From NCBI RefSeq assembly GCF_015207605.1, contig NZ_JADEWO010000008.1, positions 104,258 through 168,257 on the forward strand: a DNA stretch of 64,000 nucleotides, read 5' to 3'. The DNA is from Oculatella sp. LEGE 06141 (GTDB lineage Bacteria; Cyanobacteriota; Cyanobacteriia; Elainellales; Elainellaceae). Of the stretch, positions 1-8,576 are shown piece after piece. Every line of letters begins with the position of its first letter. Within the stretch, counting starts at the first letter, position 1. The notes under the pieces are model-generated. The model had not been told where the DNA came from, did no database searches, and worked only from the letters and a program-made list of their open reading frames with translations. A program made the translations under genes and the position numbers.

Positions 1-420
1 TAACTCCTGATCGATTTGAGGAACGGACAACAAGGAATCGCTTGTAGTAACAGCGCGAATGGTCTCAATCATTTCGGCCTTGTGGTTCTCATTGAGAGCA
101 ATCAACCACAACAAACCACGTTCAAAATCCTCACTTTCAGAAACTTCTGCCAATAACTCTGCCGAACAAGAATCTATGAAGGTAAGCAAGTAGGGTTTAT
201 GATCAACCACAATTTCTGAGTTGGCCTTTAGTTCCTGTCCTAGAGACCAGCGTTGAGGAGAAACGGTGATTAGGCAGGCTGAACGATGCAGGAAGGCAAA
301 GGATAAAAACTGTGCTGCCACTTGCCGCCATTGCCAGTAGACATCAATTGTCTCTAGCGGTACAGGCAGCCCAATTTCGATGCTGTTCGAACCCAATAGC
401 TTCAGCAACAGGGTAGTCAT
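1..420 (-). CDS. Partial protein of unknown function, directly downstream of the S8/LysM protein
   Basis: An open frame on the minus strand begins with ATG at 420 and stays open for 140 codons to the window edge, so the 3' end is missing. Its start lies four bases after the stop codon of the preceding gene (stop 425-427), so the two are very probably co-transcribed and translationally coupled. The visible part has no signal peptide, no membrane segment and no motif I recognise. It looks like a soluble alpha/beta protein: MTTLLLKLLGSNSIEIGLP at the start, then a Trp-containing helix, then a strand-rich middle and an acidic region. By position it could be an immunity or chaperone partner of the large protein upstream, or an unrelated operon member. 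The function is not established by the sequence. Confidence 0.7.
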   Translation of the reverse strand, partial: MTTLLLKLLGSNSIEIGLPVPLETIDVYWQWRQVAAQFLSFAFLHRSACLITVSPQRWSLGQELKANSEIVVDHKPYLLTFIDSCSAELLAEVSESEDFERGLLWLIALNENHKAEMIETIRAVTTSDSLLSVPQIDQEL

Positions 421-424
421 TGCA

Positions 425-3403
425 TCATCCCCAAAACGATTTCACCACATTTTCTCCGACCCAAGAGCCACCAAATGCGCCAGCAACACCACCAGCAAGC
501 CCCCCAACAAGGCCACCCACTCCTGCTCCTACGGGGCCACCCAATGCGCCGATCGCCGCACCTAACTGGGCGCCACCCCACGCCCCTGCGGCTGCGCCAC
601 CCCATCCACCAGCAACGCTCCCTGCTGTTACCGCTGTGTTTTCTCCAAAGCGTCCACCATCGGCTTCAACTGCATCGGCCAGGCGAATCGTATCCGTTAC
701 AACCGCAACTGGCTTTGCAACTTTACCAACACCTTCAAGCACCCGTGCCGTACCACCCGCTGCTCTCAACGTTCCGGGTGATATTCTGGTGTGTGGATCA
801 GGCTTACCAGTCAACTGTGGGTTTGCATTGATATGGGGGTATTTGGTTTTGTTGTCTGGCGTATCGAGACGAATTAAAGGGGCACCAACAGGCAACCCTG
901 TTGTCTTACTTATTCTTCCTGCATGGGTGTCGCGTATTCCTGTGACAGTATCACCCCGCTGTGGCTCTAGCTGATAGCGTTGCTGTGATCCGAATAAAAC
1001 TCCTTTTTCGACATTTCCAGCAAGAGAGAGAGGAGTCTGAATGTAAACGGACGTTCCTTCTCGTACTTGGCTAACCTCTTGCTCGGTGAACGAGCGACCA
1101 TCCGCTTTGCGAAGTTCTCGCCAACGATTCCCATCCCCAAGCTCCCTTTCAGCGATCGTCCAGAGCGTTTCTCCTGAGCGGATAACATGTTCTCGTTGAT
1201 CAGACTGAGCAGAACTAGAGGCAGATGTAGCCGGAGAGACTGCCGTTTTAGCTCCCGATAAATAGACCAACGTTCCAACTTGGAGATGATGAATGTCTTG
1301 CTCTGTGAAGGTGCTGCCATCTGCTTTTCGGAGTTCCTGCCAGCGGTTGCCATCTCCAAACTGGCTCTGCGCGATCTCCCATAAGGTATCACCTGATTCA
1401 ACGACATATGCTTGTTCACCCAACTCGTTGGAGTTGGCAGGCGATCGCTCAGAATTTGGAAGATAAACCTCAGTCCCAATTTGAAGTTGATGTGCTTCTT
1501 GTTCGGTGAAGCTACTGCCGTCTGCTTTTTGAAGTTCCTGCCAGCGGTTGCCATCTCCTAGCTGTCTCTCAGCAATATCCCACAGTGTATCGCCCGACTC
1601 AACAACATATGCCACAGACTGAACAGGACTAGAGAAAGCAGATGTGGACGGCTCAGGAGCAACGGAGGCTGAAATGGCGGTTTGTTCTACCACCGTCGTA
1701 GTGCTTGGAAGATAAACCTCAGTTCCAATTTGAAGTTGACGTGCCTCTTGTTCGGTGAAACTACTACCGTCTGCTTCGCGGAGTTCTACCCAGCGGCTCC
1801 CCTCTCCCAGTTCCTGTTGAGCGATCTCCCAGAGGGTGTCACTCGCACGAACAGTAACGGAAGATCCCAGCGGCTGCGTGAAGGTAGATTCTATAGAATT
1901 TGGTTGCTCACTGGGAATAGCGCCATTCAAACTGCTCCAGGTTGGGCGATCGACTTTTTGATCCAGATTTTGAATTGACTGAGAAGGAGTGAGATCAAAA
2001 GCCTCAAGGGAGGCGATTTCTGCCTGTTCGATCGCTGCCGATCGATCCAGTAGACCAAATCCAGTTTGGGCATCCCATCCAGGTGTATTGAGGTCTTTAG
2101 CACTAGAGCGCAAGGTATGAACAACTTGGTGAACATTCAACTGTGGCTCTTTTGCCCATAGCTCAGCGATAGTTCCTGTCACTTCTGCCGCTGCCAGAGA
2201 AGTTCCGGCTAGCGCACTGTTGTCACTATGACCCGCAACCACCAGATCCAAGCCTTCGCCATAGCTGGAATAGCTGGCACGATCATTTCCTGCGGTTGCA
2301 CCTACTGTAATAATGTGGTCAAACGCTTGAGACGCTTGACCCAGAGCCGACATTGCTCCTCCCTCATTTCCCGCAGAGGCAACAATCAATACTCCGTTAT
2401 TTTGGGCATACGTTAGGGCTGCTTGTTCTGCCTCAGTGAGTTCAAATCGGGTTGAGACGCTACCATCGGAGTTGATCTGGGTCAAATCAAAGCTGAGGTT
2501 GACGATCGCCCCTGAACGTCCGGAAGCTTTGGCAGCATCTACAAACTGCACCAATGACTCTGCCCACTGTCCAGTTCCAACACCCTCTCCAAGCCAATCT
2601 GGAAAACGTTGACCAGCCTGTTGAATAGCATGAACAACCTGTGACCCATGACTTTGAGCACTAAAGCCCGTATCAATAACACCGATAAACGGTTGGTCTG
2701 AGGTAGCAGGGCTAACTGGTTTTACAGAGATCGATTGACCTGCATGGGACAAGTCAAATGCTTTATCAATCCAAGCCTCCGTTGCAGATTGAGCAGTTTC
2801 AATGAAATTGCTAGTTTTTGCTGCCATGCTACGACCCAGGCGAGTAGTCGCATTCACAGCTTCTTTCACATCAGGATGAGCAGACAGGTCAGTAATCTTC
2901 TGCTTGATCAATGCGATCGACTGATTGAGGCGATTATCTACTGTAGTCCGAAGCTCGTTATCAGGTGCATTCCAATTCTGTTGAGCGGTATCGATGGAGC
3001 TGTAAACAGTTTCAGCGATTTCAGTAACAGCAGCATAGGTTGCTTTCCTGACCGCTGAAGTACTGGATTCAACCATGTTATCAACCGCATCCAGTGCCTT
3101 TCCCGTCAGGTGAGCGGCATAATCGATCGGGAGAAGTCCACTTTCAAACTCATCGCCATAAACACCCGTGGAGGTACTGTTCTGTGGTGGTAAACCCGTC
3201 AGAGCATCAGATCCGGCTGCGTCATTCCCACCATCTTCAGACTTCAAGAGCGGATGCTCGTAACCTGCGAGAGCGGTAGGTGGTTTGCTCAGCGGTTGTC
3301 CAAATACATCACGACTTAAGTTGAGATAACCGCCAGGTAAGCTCGATGTAGCATCAAGACTGGAATTACCCCCATCAACGGGGTTTACTTCTTGAGTAGA
3401 CAT
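425..3403 (-). CDS. S8 (subtilisin-like) peptidase with four LysM repeats and a glycine-zipper C-terminus
   Basis: This 992-residue protein has an alpha-helical N-terminal region (about 90-235) with no obvious signal peptide. A subtilase domain follows at about 238-440: Asp near 244 in GVIDTG, His near 252 in HGSQV, Asn in ASAGNEGG, and Ser near 400 in AGTSLAAA. The Asp and His are only about 8 residues apart, much closer than in ordinary subtilases. Four LysM-like repeats of about 50 residues follow (about 516-567, 600-651, 663-714, 739-790), each with a (S/A)(G/S)(D/E)TLW core and the shared segment RW.EL..ADG.(S/T)FTEQ. LysM domains bind peptidoglycan or related glycans. The last 75 residues are a Gly/Ala-rich glycine zipper typical of membrane-inserting segments. 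The modular order recalls surface or secreted effectors. The start ATG at 3403 fits, and the next gene follows after four bases. Confidence 0.88.
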   Translation of the reverse strand: MSTQEVNPVDGGNSSLDATSSLPGGYLNLSRDVFGQPLSKPPTALAGYEHPLLKSEDGGNDAAGSDALTGLPPQNSTSTGVYGDEFESGLLPIDYAAHLTGKALDAVDNMVESSTSAVRKATYAAVTEIAETVYSSIDTAQQNWNAPDNELRTTVDNRLNQSIALIKQKITDLSAHPDVKEAVNATTRLGRSMAAKTSNFIETAQSATEAWIDKAFDLSHAGQSISVKPVSPATSDQPFIGVIDTGFSAQSHGSQVVHAIQQAGQRFPDWLGEGVGTGQWAESLVQFVDAAKASGRSGAIVNLSFDLTQINSDGSVSTRFELTEAEQAALTYAQNNGVLIVASAGNEGGAMSALGQASQAFDHIITVGATAGNDRASYSSYGEGLDLVVAGHSDNSALAGTSLAAAEVTGTIAELWAKEPQLNVHQVVHTLRSSAKDLNTPGWDAQTGFGLLDRSAAIEQAEIASLEAFDLTPSQSIQNLDQKVDRPTWSSLNGAIPSEQPNSIESTFTQPLGSSVTVRASDTLWEIAQQELGEGSRWVELREADGSSFTEQEARQLQIGTEVYLPSTTTVVEQTAISASVAPEPSTSAFSSPVQSVAYVVESGDTLWDIAERQLGDGNRWQELQKADGSSFTEQEAHQLQIGTEVYLPNSERSPANSNELGEQAYVVESGDTLWEIAQSQFGDGNRWQELRKADGSTFTEQDIHHLQVGTLVYLSGAKTAVSPATSASSSAQSDQREHVIRSGETLWTIAERELGDGNRWRELRKADGRSFTEQEVSQVREGTSVYIQTPLSLAGNVEKGVLFGSQQRYQLEPQRGDTVTGIRDTHAGRISKTTGLPVGAPLIRLDTPDNKTKYPHINANPQLTGKPDPHTRISPGTLRAAGGTARVLEGVGKVAKPVAVVTDTIRLADAVEADGGRFGENTAVTAGSVAGGWGGAAAGAWGGAQLGAAIGALGGPVGAGVGGLVGGLAGGVAGAFGGSWVGENVVKSFWG

Positions 3404-3627
3404 GGGTTAAATATCTTGGGAGCTAGAGTTGTCTGTTAAACACTAAAGATTTCAAGTAGATTTCTCTTATCCAGCTTGTAAGTTGACCGTTAGTAGTTGT
3501 TCGTTTTTCTAGTCATAGCAGCGATGCACCTCAACTGACCTTCGTAGAGGTGAGCTTTTTGGAGGTATAAAAACGCAGAGAACAGTCTACCTATTCCTCG
3601 TCACGCTCATCATTAACCAATACGACC

Positions 3628-3738
3628 TTACAGCAGTTCTCAATTGAGTCAGCCACCGTCTCGCCAAGATGGGTGTGGGGTGTAGAGTGTGAGGTGCAGG
3701 GTTTGGGGTGTGGTGAATGTAAATGAAAATGGCTGTAA
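3628..3738 (+). repeat. Dispersed intergenic repeat, copy 1
   Basis: This 111-bp unit begins TTACAGC and ends GCTGTAA, a 7-bp terminal inverted repeat. Inside it carries the words CAGTTCTCAA, GAGTCAGCCAC, GTCTCGCCAAGA and GTGGGGTGTAGAG. Three further copies occur at 14177-14272 (inverted), 34000-34096 and 35254-35350. This copy is longer because a GTGAGGTGCAGGGTTTGGGGTG-like stretch is partly duplicated. All copies lie between genes. No open frame spans the unit, so it resembles a small non-autonomous palindrome-ended element. Confidence 0.75.
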
Positions 3739-3791
3739 CTCAAGCCAATTTTGCAACTCAAACAATTCCTCAAAGCAGCAATTAACGCCGA

Positions 3792-3817
3792 TAGAGACGT
3801 GACGTATCACGTCTCTA
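3792..3817. terminator. Perfect 11-bp hairpin downstream of the multicopper oxidase
   Basis: The arms TAGAGACGTGA and TCACGTCTCTA flank a four-base loop and pair perfectly. The hairpin sits 17 bases beyond the end of the multicopper oxidase gene (minus strand ends at 3834). No T-run follows, so it may act as an mRNA-stabilising structure or be one of the common cyanobacterial intergenic palindromes rather than a classical terminator. Together with repeat copy 1 it fills most of the gene-free stretch 3404-3833. Confidence 0.5.
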
Positions 3818-3833
3818 CACGGCTAGAGAAGAT

Positions 3834-6800
3834 TTACCCCAGGTTGAGAAGGGATAGCAGGTACGGTGTACGCGCTATTCTCAAAATGCCCCACAACCCT
3901 TGAGCTACTGCCCATTTCAGCACGCCACTGCGGTACATATAGTCTCCGGCTCGGTCGGCTGTTGCCAATTCAAAGGTGCGAACACTACCGCAGGACAGTG
4001 CTGATTCCGCCGCAACGCGAGGGCTTTGGTCGCCCATGTAACTCCATTCGCGCCAGGTATGACCGTGAATGGTAAAGCTATGGTTGCGGGGGCGATCGGC
4101 GGCACAAATCAAATGGAAGTGAACCTCTCCTCGGCGGGGCACCACCCAGGTCGGAGTAGCAGGATTCGCCAGATTGACCAGTGTCGGATCTAGCAACGGT
4201 TCAACCCGATAGTTAAATCCTTTGTTTCCCTGGTCTTCCGTGTCTTCTGCCTCTTCCGCAAGCAGAGCAGGATTGCCCGCTCTGGCAAAATCTTCTGGTT
4301 TGTCAGGCAATGGCACCTTGAGATCGCCGTTAATAAACAGCCGCAACCCATCCTGAAGCAGTAGCACCATTTCCTCGCGGCGATCGCCATACTGACCACA
4401 GATCGTTGCACGGGTTCCATGCCATGCTGCAGGGCTACACAGAGGTGCGGTCGCTTTGCCAGAAGGTACCCGGCGAGGGGTCGCTCCGCGTGGTTCGACA
4501 ATGAGTGCGCCAATGAGTCCATGACGACGATGATTTCGCACGTCGGCCATGTCTTGCAGCAAGACAGATCCCACCTGATCGGCATACCACAGATAGGTAT
4601 AGCTCTCCCCTGGAGAGACGCTTTGGATGGGATTTTTGCCCACGTTTGCGCCATCATACTGCTGCACATCGTAGCGCAGTAAGTCGGCGTGAATGGAAAC
4701 CTGACTGGAGACGAGACGTCCTGCCTTGTCGTCATCACGACGCTCCGCAAGCACTTCGGGCGAGAACGGTTCTGGAGTTAGGTGGACAGGCAAGCGGTTG
4801 TGCAGCTCGATTTCAACCCATTCTCCGGCACGGCAACGCAGCACCAGGGGTTCTGGTTGAACGGGGGGAGATACGGATTGCCACTCGGTTGCGCCGGGAG
4901 TGGCGATCGCCTCAAGGCGATACATCAAACCAAACGGATCGACCAGATCGGCATCACGATAGACCAGCGATCGGGCTTCTGCAATCACCTTAAATCGGCG
5001 GCGCTGTTGAGTATCAGGCGGAGTCGGTAGCGGTGGATCAGACAAGGGTGTAATGGGCACCAGTTTTTGTCCCACTTCATCCAACTGAGCCGGATTGTGG
5101 CTACGAACCAGCCCCCAACAGCCCACCCACAGGTCATCGGCTCCGGCAAATTTCCACAGATAGTCGCCAGTTCCGTAAGACTCCTGCACCGTGAAGGTAA
5201 AGGCTTCTGAAATGCCTAGCGTTTGCTGATTACTCAGCGGCGAGGCAGGATCATGGCGGAAGCGTCGCCAGCGCATCCCGTGAACCTGGAAACTGTGTTG
5301 TTCTTCATGAGATCCCTGCACCAGCCGCATCCAGATCGGTTCATTGGGTAAGGTATGGAAGATGGGGGTATCGGGTTCTTTGTTCTTCTCGGAATGAAAC
5401 CAGTAGGCTGGCTCTTCTGGCCGCCGCTCTCGCAGTGGAGAAGAGCGATAATTAACCGCCATCACGCCATTATCATCGTGACTACCAAGTTCATCGGGTG
5501 GCTCGATCGGCCTTCCCTTGCGATCGAACATCGGTATCCAATCGGCAACAGCAACACAAAACTCACGAAATTCCTGTACGCCATCGATCGGTTGAGGCAG
5601 TTTAATCACCGCTTGTTGTCCACTCAGGATCGTCTTGCTGAGATCAAACGGGTCGTGGAAGGTTGCGCCTTTGGGTTCGACAATCAATGCCCCAAACAAA
5701 CCGTGTTTTTGGCGATAATTGGCAAACAGATGATCGTGAAAGAAAATGGTGCCAAATTCCTCATCGGCCCACCAGCGATACACCATCTTTTTACCCAAAA
5801 CGGGCGCACTCATGTAGTTCCAACCCGTACTGGCTCCATCGGCACAAATCGGGTCAAACTTCACCATGTGAACATGCAGCCCACATTCCCCTTCCCACTC
5901 CAGCTTGTCACAGGTTGGAAACGCCGGATCAAACGCGGTTCGATCAATTTCAAACGGTAATTGATTGTCGAGCGTGAGTTCCAGCACATCATCATGGCGA
6001 CAGCGAAAGAACAGCGGCTCTTTTGCCCCATCTCGCTGATCTGGATCGCCCTCTGCGGTCAGATAGAATAAATGTCCATCCGGATCATGCCAACCATCAT
6101 CATTGTACTCAATGCACCGTTTTACCACGCCAATTTCATGGGTTGGTTGCGGCAGTTCGCGAGGATAGGGGAAGCGCGTAAACAACTCGCCCGGACGTGG
6201 ATCGGCGTTAAAGGCACTCCATTCCAGGGACGTTGCTTCCCGATAGTCTAACTCCTGCGACATCTCAGCAAAGTTACCCGGAAAAGGAGGCTTGGGCGAT
6301 TTTTGTCCCACAACACCTGGAATAAACAGAGGGAACCCAGGGCGATCGGGCGTGGGTGCAGGGGGCGGTTCGCGATCGGGTAAAACGGCTAACTTGCCGA
6401 TCGGCGTTCCGTCTGGATAGCGACCAATGCGGCGATCGCTGTAACGAGGATCATCATTGGGTAGTGCCTCTCCTTCTACACAATCTTGATCGGCATCAAA
6501 GGCTTGATGGGTATCAAAGGTGCGGAATATCCCCCACATGCCTTCATGAAAATGAGGATACAGATGGCAATGCCAGATCACATCTCCTGGAACGCCCTGA
6601 CGATTTCCTGCGCCCCATAGAGGAATAATAGTATGTCCGGTTTGTGGACTGATGCTGATCGCGTCAATGAGCGGAGTTTGGGGATTGTTGGGAACCGCAT
6701 GCCATGCATAAACATGCAGGTGAAAGACATGGGTTTCTTTGACTCCAGCATGAACCAGCCGAATTCGTACCGGGTCGCCCAAATACGCTCGTAGAATAGG

Positions 6801-7856
6801 AGTCGCGGGATCACCAAACATCCATGAGCTGTGATGCTGCTCTTCGTTTAGCACAGGCGCGTCTAGCGTTCCCTCACAGTGTTTCTGCCAAATGATCCGT
6901 TCCCGGTTAATCATTGGCTCTGCCCGGTAGCTGACTGGCATTAGTGACATATGATCTGCGTCGTGATCGTCACCATGCTCGTTGCCACCATGTTCATTGC
7001 CACCATGTTCATTGTCTTCACGACAGCCTGATTTACAGGGATTCTGTTGCAAATCCCCGTGGGGTGGTACAAACTCTGGCTCATCATGAAAGAAGATGAC
7101 ATACTCCCGAAACGAAGCGTTATCAGCCGCATACTTTGGCGGTTGAGAAAACCGATTGTTTGGATCGGGGAAGAGTTTTTTGGGCGATCGCTCTAATTCT
7201 GCCCGTGACCGTAAATGCACGTCGGCATACAGCCCATCTTCTAGAAGACCATCTACTCCCACTTCTGGGTTAGACCACCAGGCTCCCTCTGGTTCTACAA
7301 CCAGGGCACCGAACAGGCCGTGGGCATTTGTTCCATCCTGATTGCCAGAAAAGTTTCCAGCATCGTGGAATGGAAATACCCCTTCATGTTGACAATGCCA
7401 GATATAGTTGCGCTTTTCCCCTGGAGCAATGAGACTGGAGGCGTTTTGTCCCACCTGTGCGCCATCACTCGTTTGAATATCATAGCCATCGCCAACCAAA
7501 TGTAAACCAATGGAGCGATCGCGAATTTCATTTTCTAAATGCACCTCTACAGTGTCACCGTGGCAGGCTCTAAGCACCAGCGGACGCACCAGTGGATGCG
7601 GCTGTTTTGCTTCCTCAGACGTTTTGGGTAGCGTCATTCCCAGTTGCCGAGCGCGCGCCTGAGCTTCAACCACCAGTTGAGCATCGTTAACTGTGCCTGC
7701 CATTAACTGCTTAATATATTTCAATACGGGTAAATTTTGTTTCAACGTAAACATCAAACCATTGTGGTTGTGATCGCCATATTTGTTGAAGTACAGGGTG
7801 ATTTCGATCGCCACAACGTGATAATGACGCGAGCTAAACTGACTGAGCGGCAGCAT
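3834..7856 (-). CDS. Giant multicopper oxidase with several cupredoxin domains (MnxG-like size)
   Basis: The start is taken as ATG 7856, because AAGGAAAG lies just upstream; a longer frame from TTG 7880 would run through that ribosome binding site. The product is about 1340 residues, far longer than two- or three-domain laccases and close to six-domain Mn(II)-oxidase-type proteins. All four copper-ligand motifs are visible: HVFHLH (about 373), HCHLYPH...GM (about 427), GLHVH (about 658) and FFHDH (about 707). The two C-terminal-type motifs therefore precede the two N-terminal-type motifs, a permuted order. HGLFGALVVEP/HGLFGALIVEP-type signatures recur, marking duplicated cupredoxin pairs. A His/Asp/Glu-rich insert lies near residues 280-295. 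No export signal is obvious. It probably oxidises a metal ion or phenolic substrate; manganese is a guess from family size. It is divergent from the XRE/hybrid-kinase pair. Confidence 0.9.
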   Translation of the reverse strand: MLPLSQFSSRHYHVVAIEITLYFNKYGDHNHNGLMFTLKQNLPVLKYIKQLMAGTVNDAQLVVEAQARARQLGMTLPKTSEEAKQPHPLVRPLVLRACHGDTVEVHLENEIRDRSIGLHLVGDGYDIQTSDGAQVGQNASSLIAPGEKRNYIWHCQHEGVFPFHDAGNFSGNQDGTNAHGLFGALVVEPEGAWWSNPEVGVDGLLEDGLYADVHLRSRAELERSPKKLFPDPNNRFSQPPKYAADNASFREYVIFFHDEPEFVPPHGDLQQNPCKSGCREDNEHGGNEHGGNEHGDDHDADHMSLMPVSYRAEPMINRERIIWQKHCEGTLDAPVLNEEQHHSSWMFGDPATPILRAYLGDPVRIRLVHAGVKETHVFHLHVYAWHAVPNNPQTPLIDAISISPQTGHTIIPLWGAGNRQGVPGDVIWHCHLYPHFHEGMWGIFRTFDTHQAFDADQDCVEGEALPNDDPRYSDRRIGRYPDGTPIGKLAVLPDREPPPAPTPDRPGFPLFIPGVVGQKSPKPPFPGNFAEMSQELDYREATSLEWSAFNADPRPGELFTRFPYPRELPQPTHEIGVVKRCIEYNDDGWHDPDGHLFYLTAEGDPDQRDGAKEPLFFRCRHDDVLELTLDNQLPFEIDRTAFDPAFPTCDKLEWEGECGLHVHMVKFDPICADGASTGWNYMSAPVLGKKMVYRWWADEEFGTIFFHDHLFANYRQKHGLFGALIVEPKGATFHDPFDLSKTILSGQQAVIKLPQPIDGVQEFREFCVAVADWIPMFDRKGRPIEPPDELGSHDDNGVMAVNYRSSPLRERRPEEPAYWFHSEKNKEPDTPIFHTLPNEPIWMRLVQGSHEEQHSFQVHGMRWRRFRHDPASPLSNQQTLGISEAFTFTVQESYGTGDYLWKFAGADDLWVGCWGLVRSHNPAQLDEVGQKLVPITPLSDPPLPTPPDTQQRRRFKVIAEARSLVYRDADLVDPFGLMYRLEAIATPGATEWQSVSPPVQPEPLVLRCRAGEWVEIELHNRLPVHLTPEPFSPEVLAERRDDDKAGRLVSSQVSIHADLLRYDVQQYDGANVGKNPIQSVSPGESYTYLWYADQVGSVLLQDMADVRNHRRHGLIGALIVEPRGATPRRVPSGKATAPLCSPAAWHGTRATICGQYGDRREEMVLLLQDGLRLFINGDLKVPLPDKPEDFARAGNPALLAEEAEDTEDQGNKGFNYRVEPLLDPTLVNLANPATPTWVVPRRGEVHFHLICAADRPRNHSFTIHGHTWREWSYMGDQSPRVAAESALSCGSVRTFELATADRAGDYMYRSGVLKWAVAQGLWGILRIARTPYLLSLLNLG

Positions 7857-8309
7857 AATATCTTTCCTTACTAGCAACAACCAGTGAATCAGTGAGTAAC
7901 TTGGCTATTGCTGTAATAGTTGCAAACTTGGTTATCCCTGCCAGTACACTTGTGGGTACTTTATTTTGCTCCCTTGCAAGAATTTAAGGACGATTAGAGG
8001 CTGTTTGAAAGGTGTTGATTGTCACTCGATCTGCCCCTTTTTCTGGCTTGCAGCAAGCGCGAAGACCAGAGTTGGGTTGGGGGGTGAATTCACACAATTC
8101 AGCAACGCCTCTGTTTGAGCCTCACTATCATGACCCACGCGGTTGAGAGTAAACTCCTGGCATTACGCTCGCTGGCCTCGTGTTGGATTATCCTCACCGG
8201 AGAATGGCTTCATCAACTCAAACAATCTTTGAATCTCGATGTGTTACCTCAATCCTTCTCTTTCTTTGGATGGATAGAACAAAACTATACCAGGTGGTAT
8301 AGCTAATGA
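7857..8309. other. Divergent promoter region between multicopper oxidase and XRE/kinase pair
   Basis: This 450-bp stretch separates two divergent units. It carries the oxidase ribosome binding site (7861-7870, read on the minus strand) and the XRE palindrome at 8285-8302. A 63-codon plus-strand frame at 8115-8306 has no ribosome binding site or recognisable domain and is not called a gene. Confidence 0.6.
8285..8302. promoter_or_regulatory. Perfect 18-bp palindrome, probable operator of the XRE gene
   Basis: The arms CTATACCA and TGGTATAG flank a central GG with no mismatch. The site ends seven bases before the ATG of the XRE regulator at 8310. Small XRE proteins bind dyad operators of about this size as dimers, so autoregulation is the natural reading. 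Binding is inferred; the palindrome itself is seen directly. Confidence 0.6.
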
Positions 8310-8576
8310 ATGCAATTTAGTGATGTGCGTTCTATGCCTGCAATCGAGCAGTCAGAGCTGGCAGCCTTAGTCCGAGAAACGCGACAGCGGCTTGACCTCT
8401 CGCAGGTCAAATTTGCCAAAAAGCTGGGAGTGTCCTTTCAAAGTGTAAATCGCTGGGAAAATGGACGGACAAAGCCCATACCGATCGCGTTGAAGCAGAT
8501 CGAACTGCTGCTACAACAGATGGGAGAACAGGGTGAAGACCTCCTTGCTCAATATTTCAGGAAACCGCAGCGATGA
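8310..8576 (+). CDS. Small XRE-family helix-turn-helix regulator
   Basis: This 88-residue protein is essentially one HTH_3/XRE domain. Helix 2 and the recognition helix are in the stretch LSQVKFAKKLGVSFQSVNRW, followed by ENGRTKPIPIA, which matches the classical Cro/CI pattern (residues about 20-65). A short acidic/aromatic tail follows. ATG 8310 is used; a second in-frame ATG at 8334 is possible and neither has a strong ribosome binding site. The stop overlaps the start of the next gene (ATGA, 8573-8576), so it is translationally coupled to the hybrid kinase. A perfect palindrome lies immediately upstream. It probably represses its own operon and may feed the kinase signal into transcription. 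Confidence 0.88.
   Translation: MQFSDVRSMPAIEQSELAALVRETRQRLDLSQVKFAKKLGVSFQSVNRWENGRTKPIPIALKQIELLLQQMGEQGEDLLAQYFRKPQR

Noticed and set aside
420..974. Plus-strand 184-codon Pro-rich open frame
   Set aside because: It is the antisense shadow of the Gly-rich C-terminus of the S8/LysM protein; its composition is explained by reverse-reading Gly codons.
8115..8306. 63-codon plus-strand frame before the XRE gene
   Set aside because: It has no ribosome binding site or known domain, and its end overlaps the palindromic operator.
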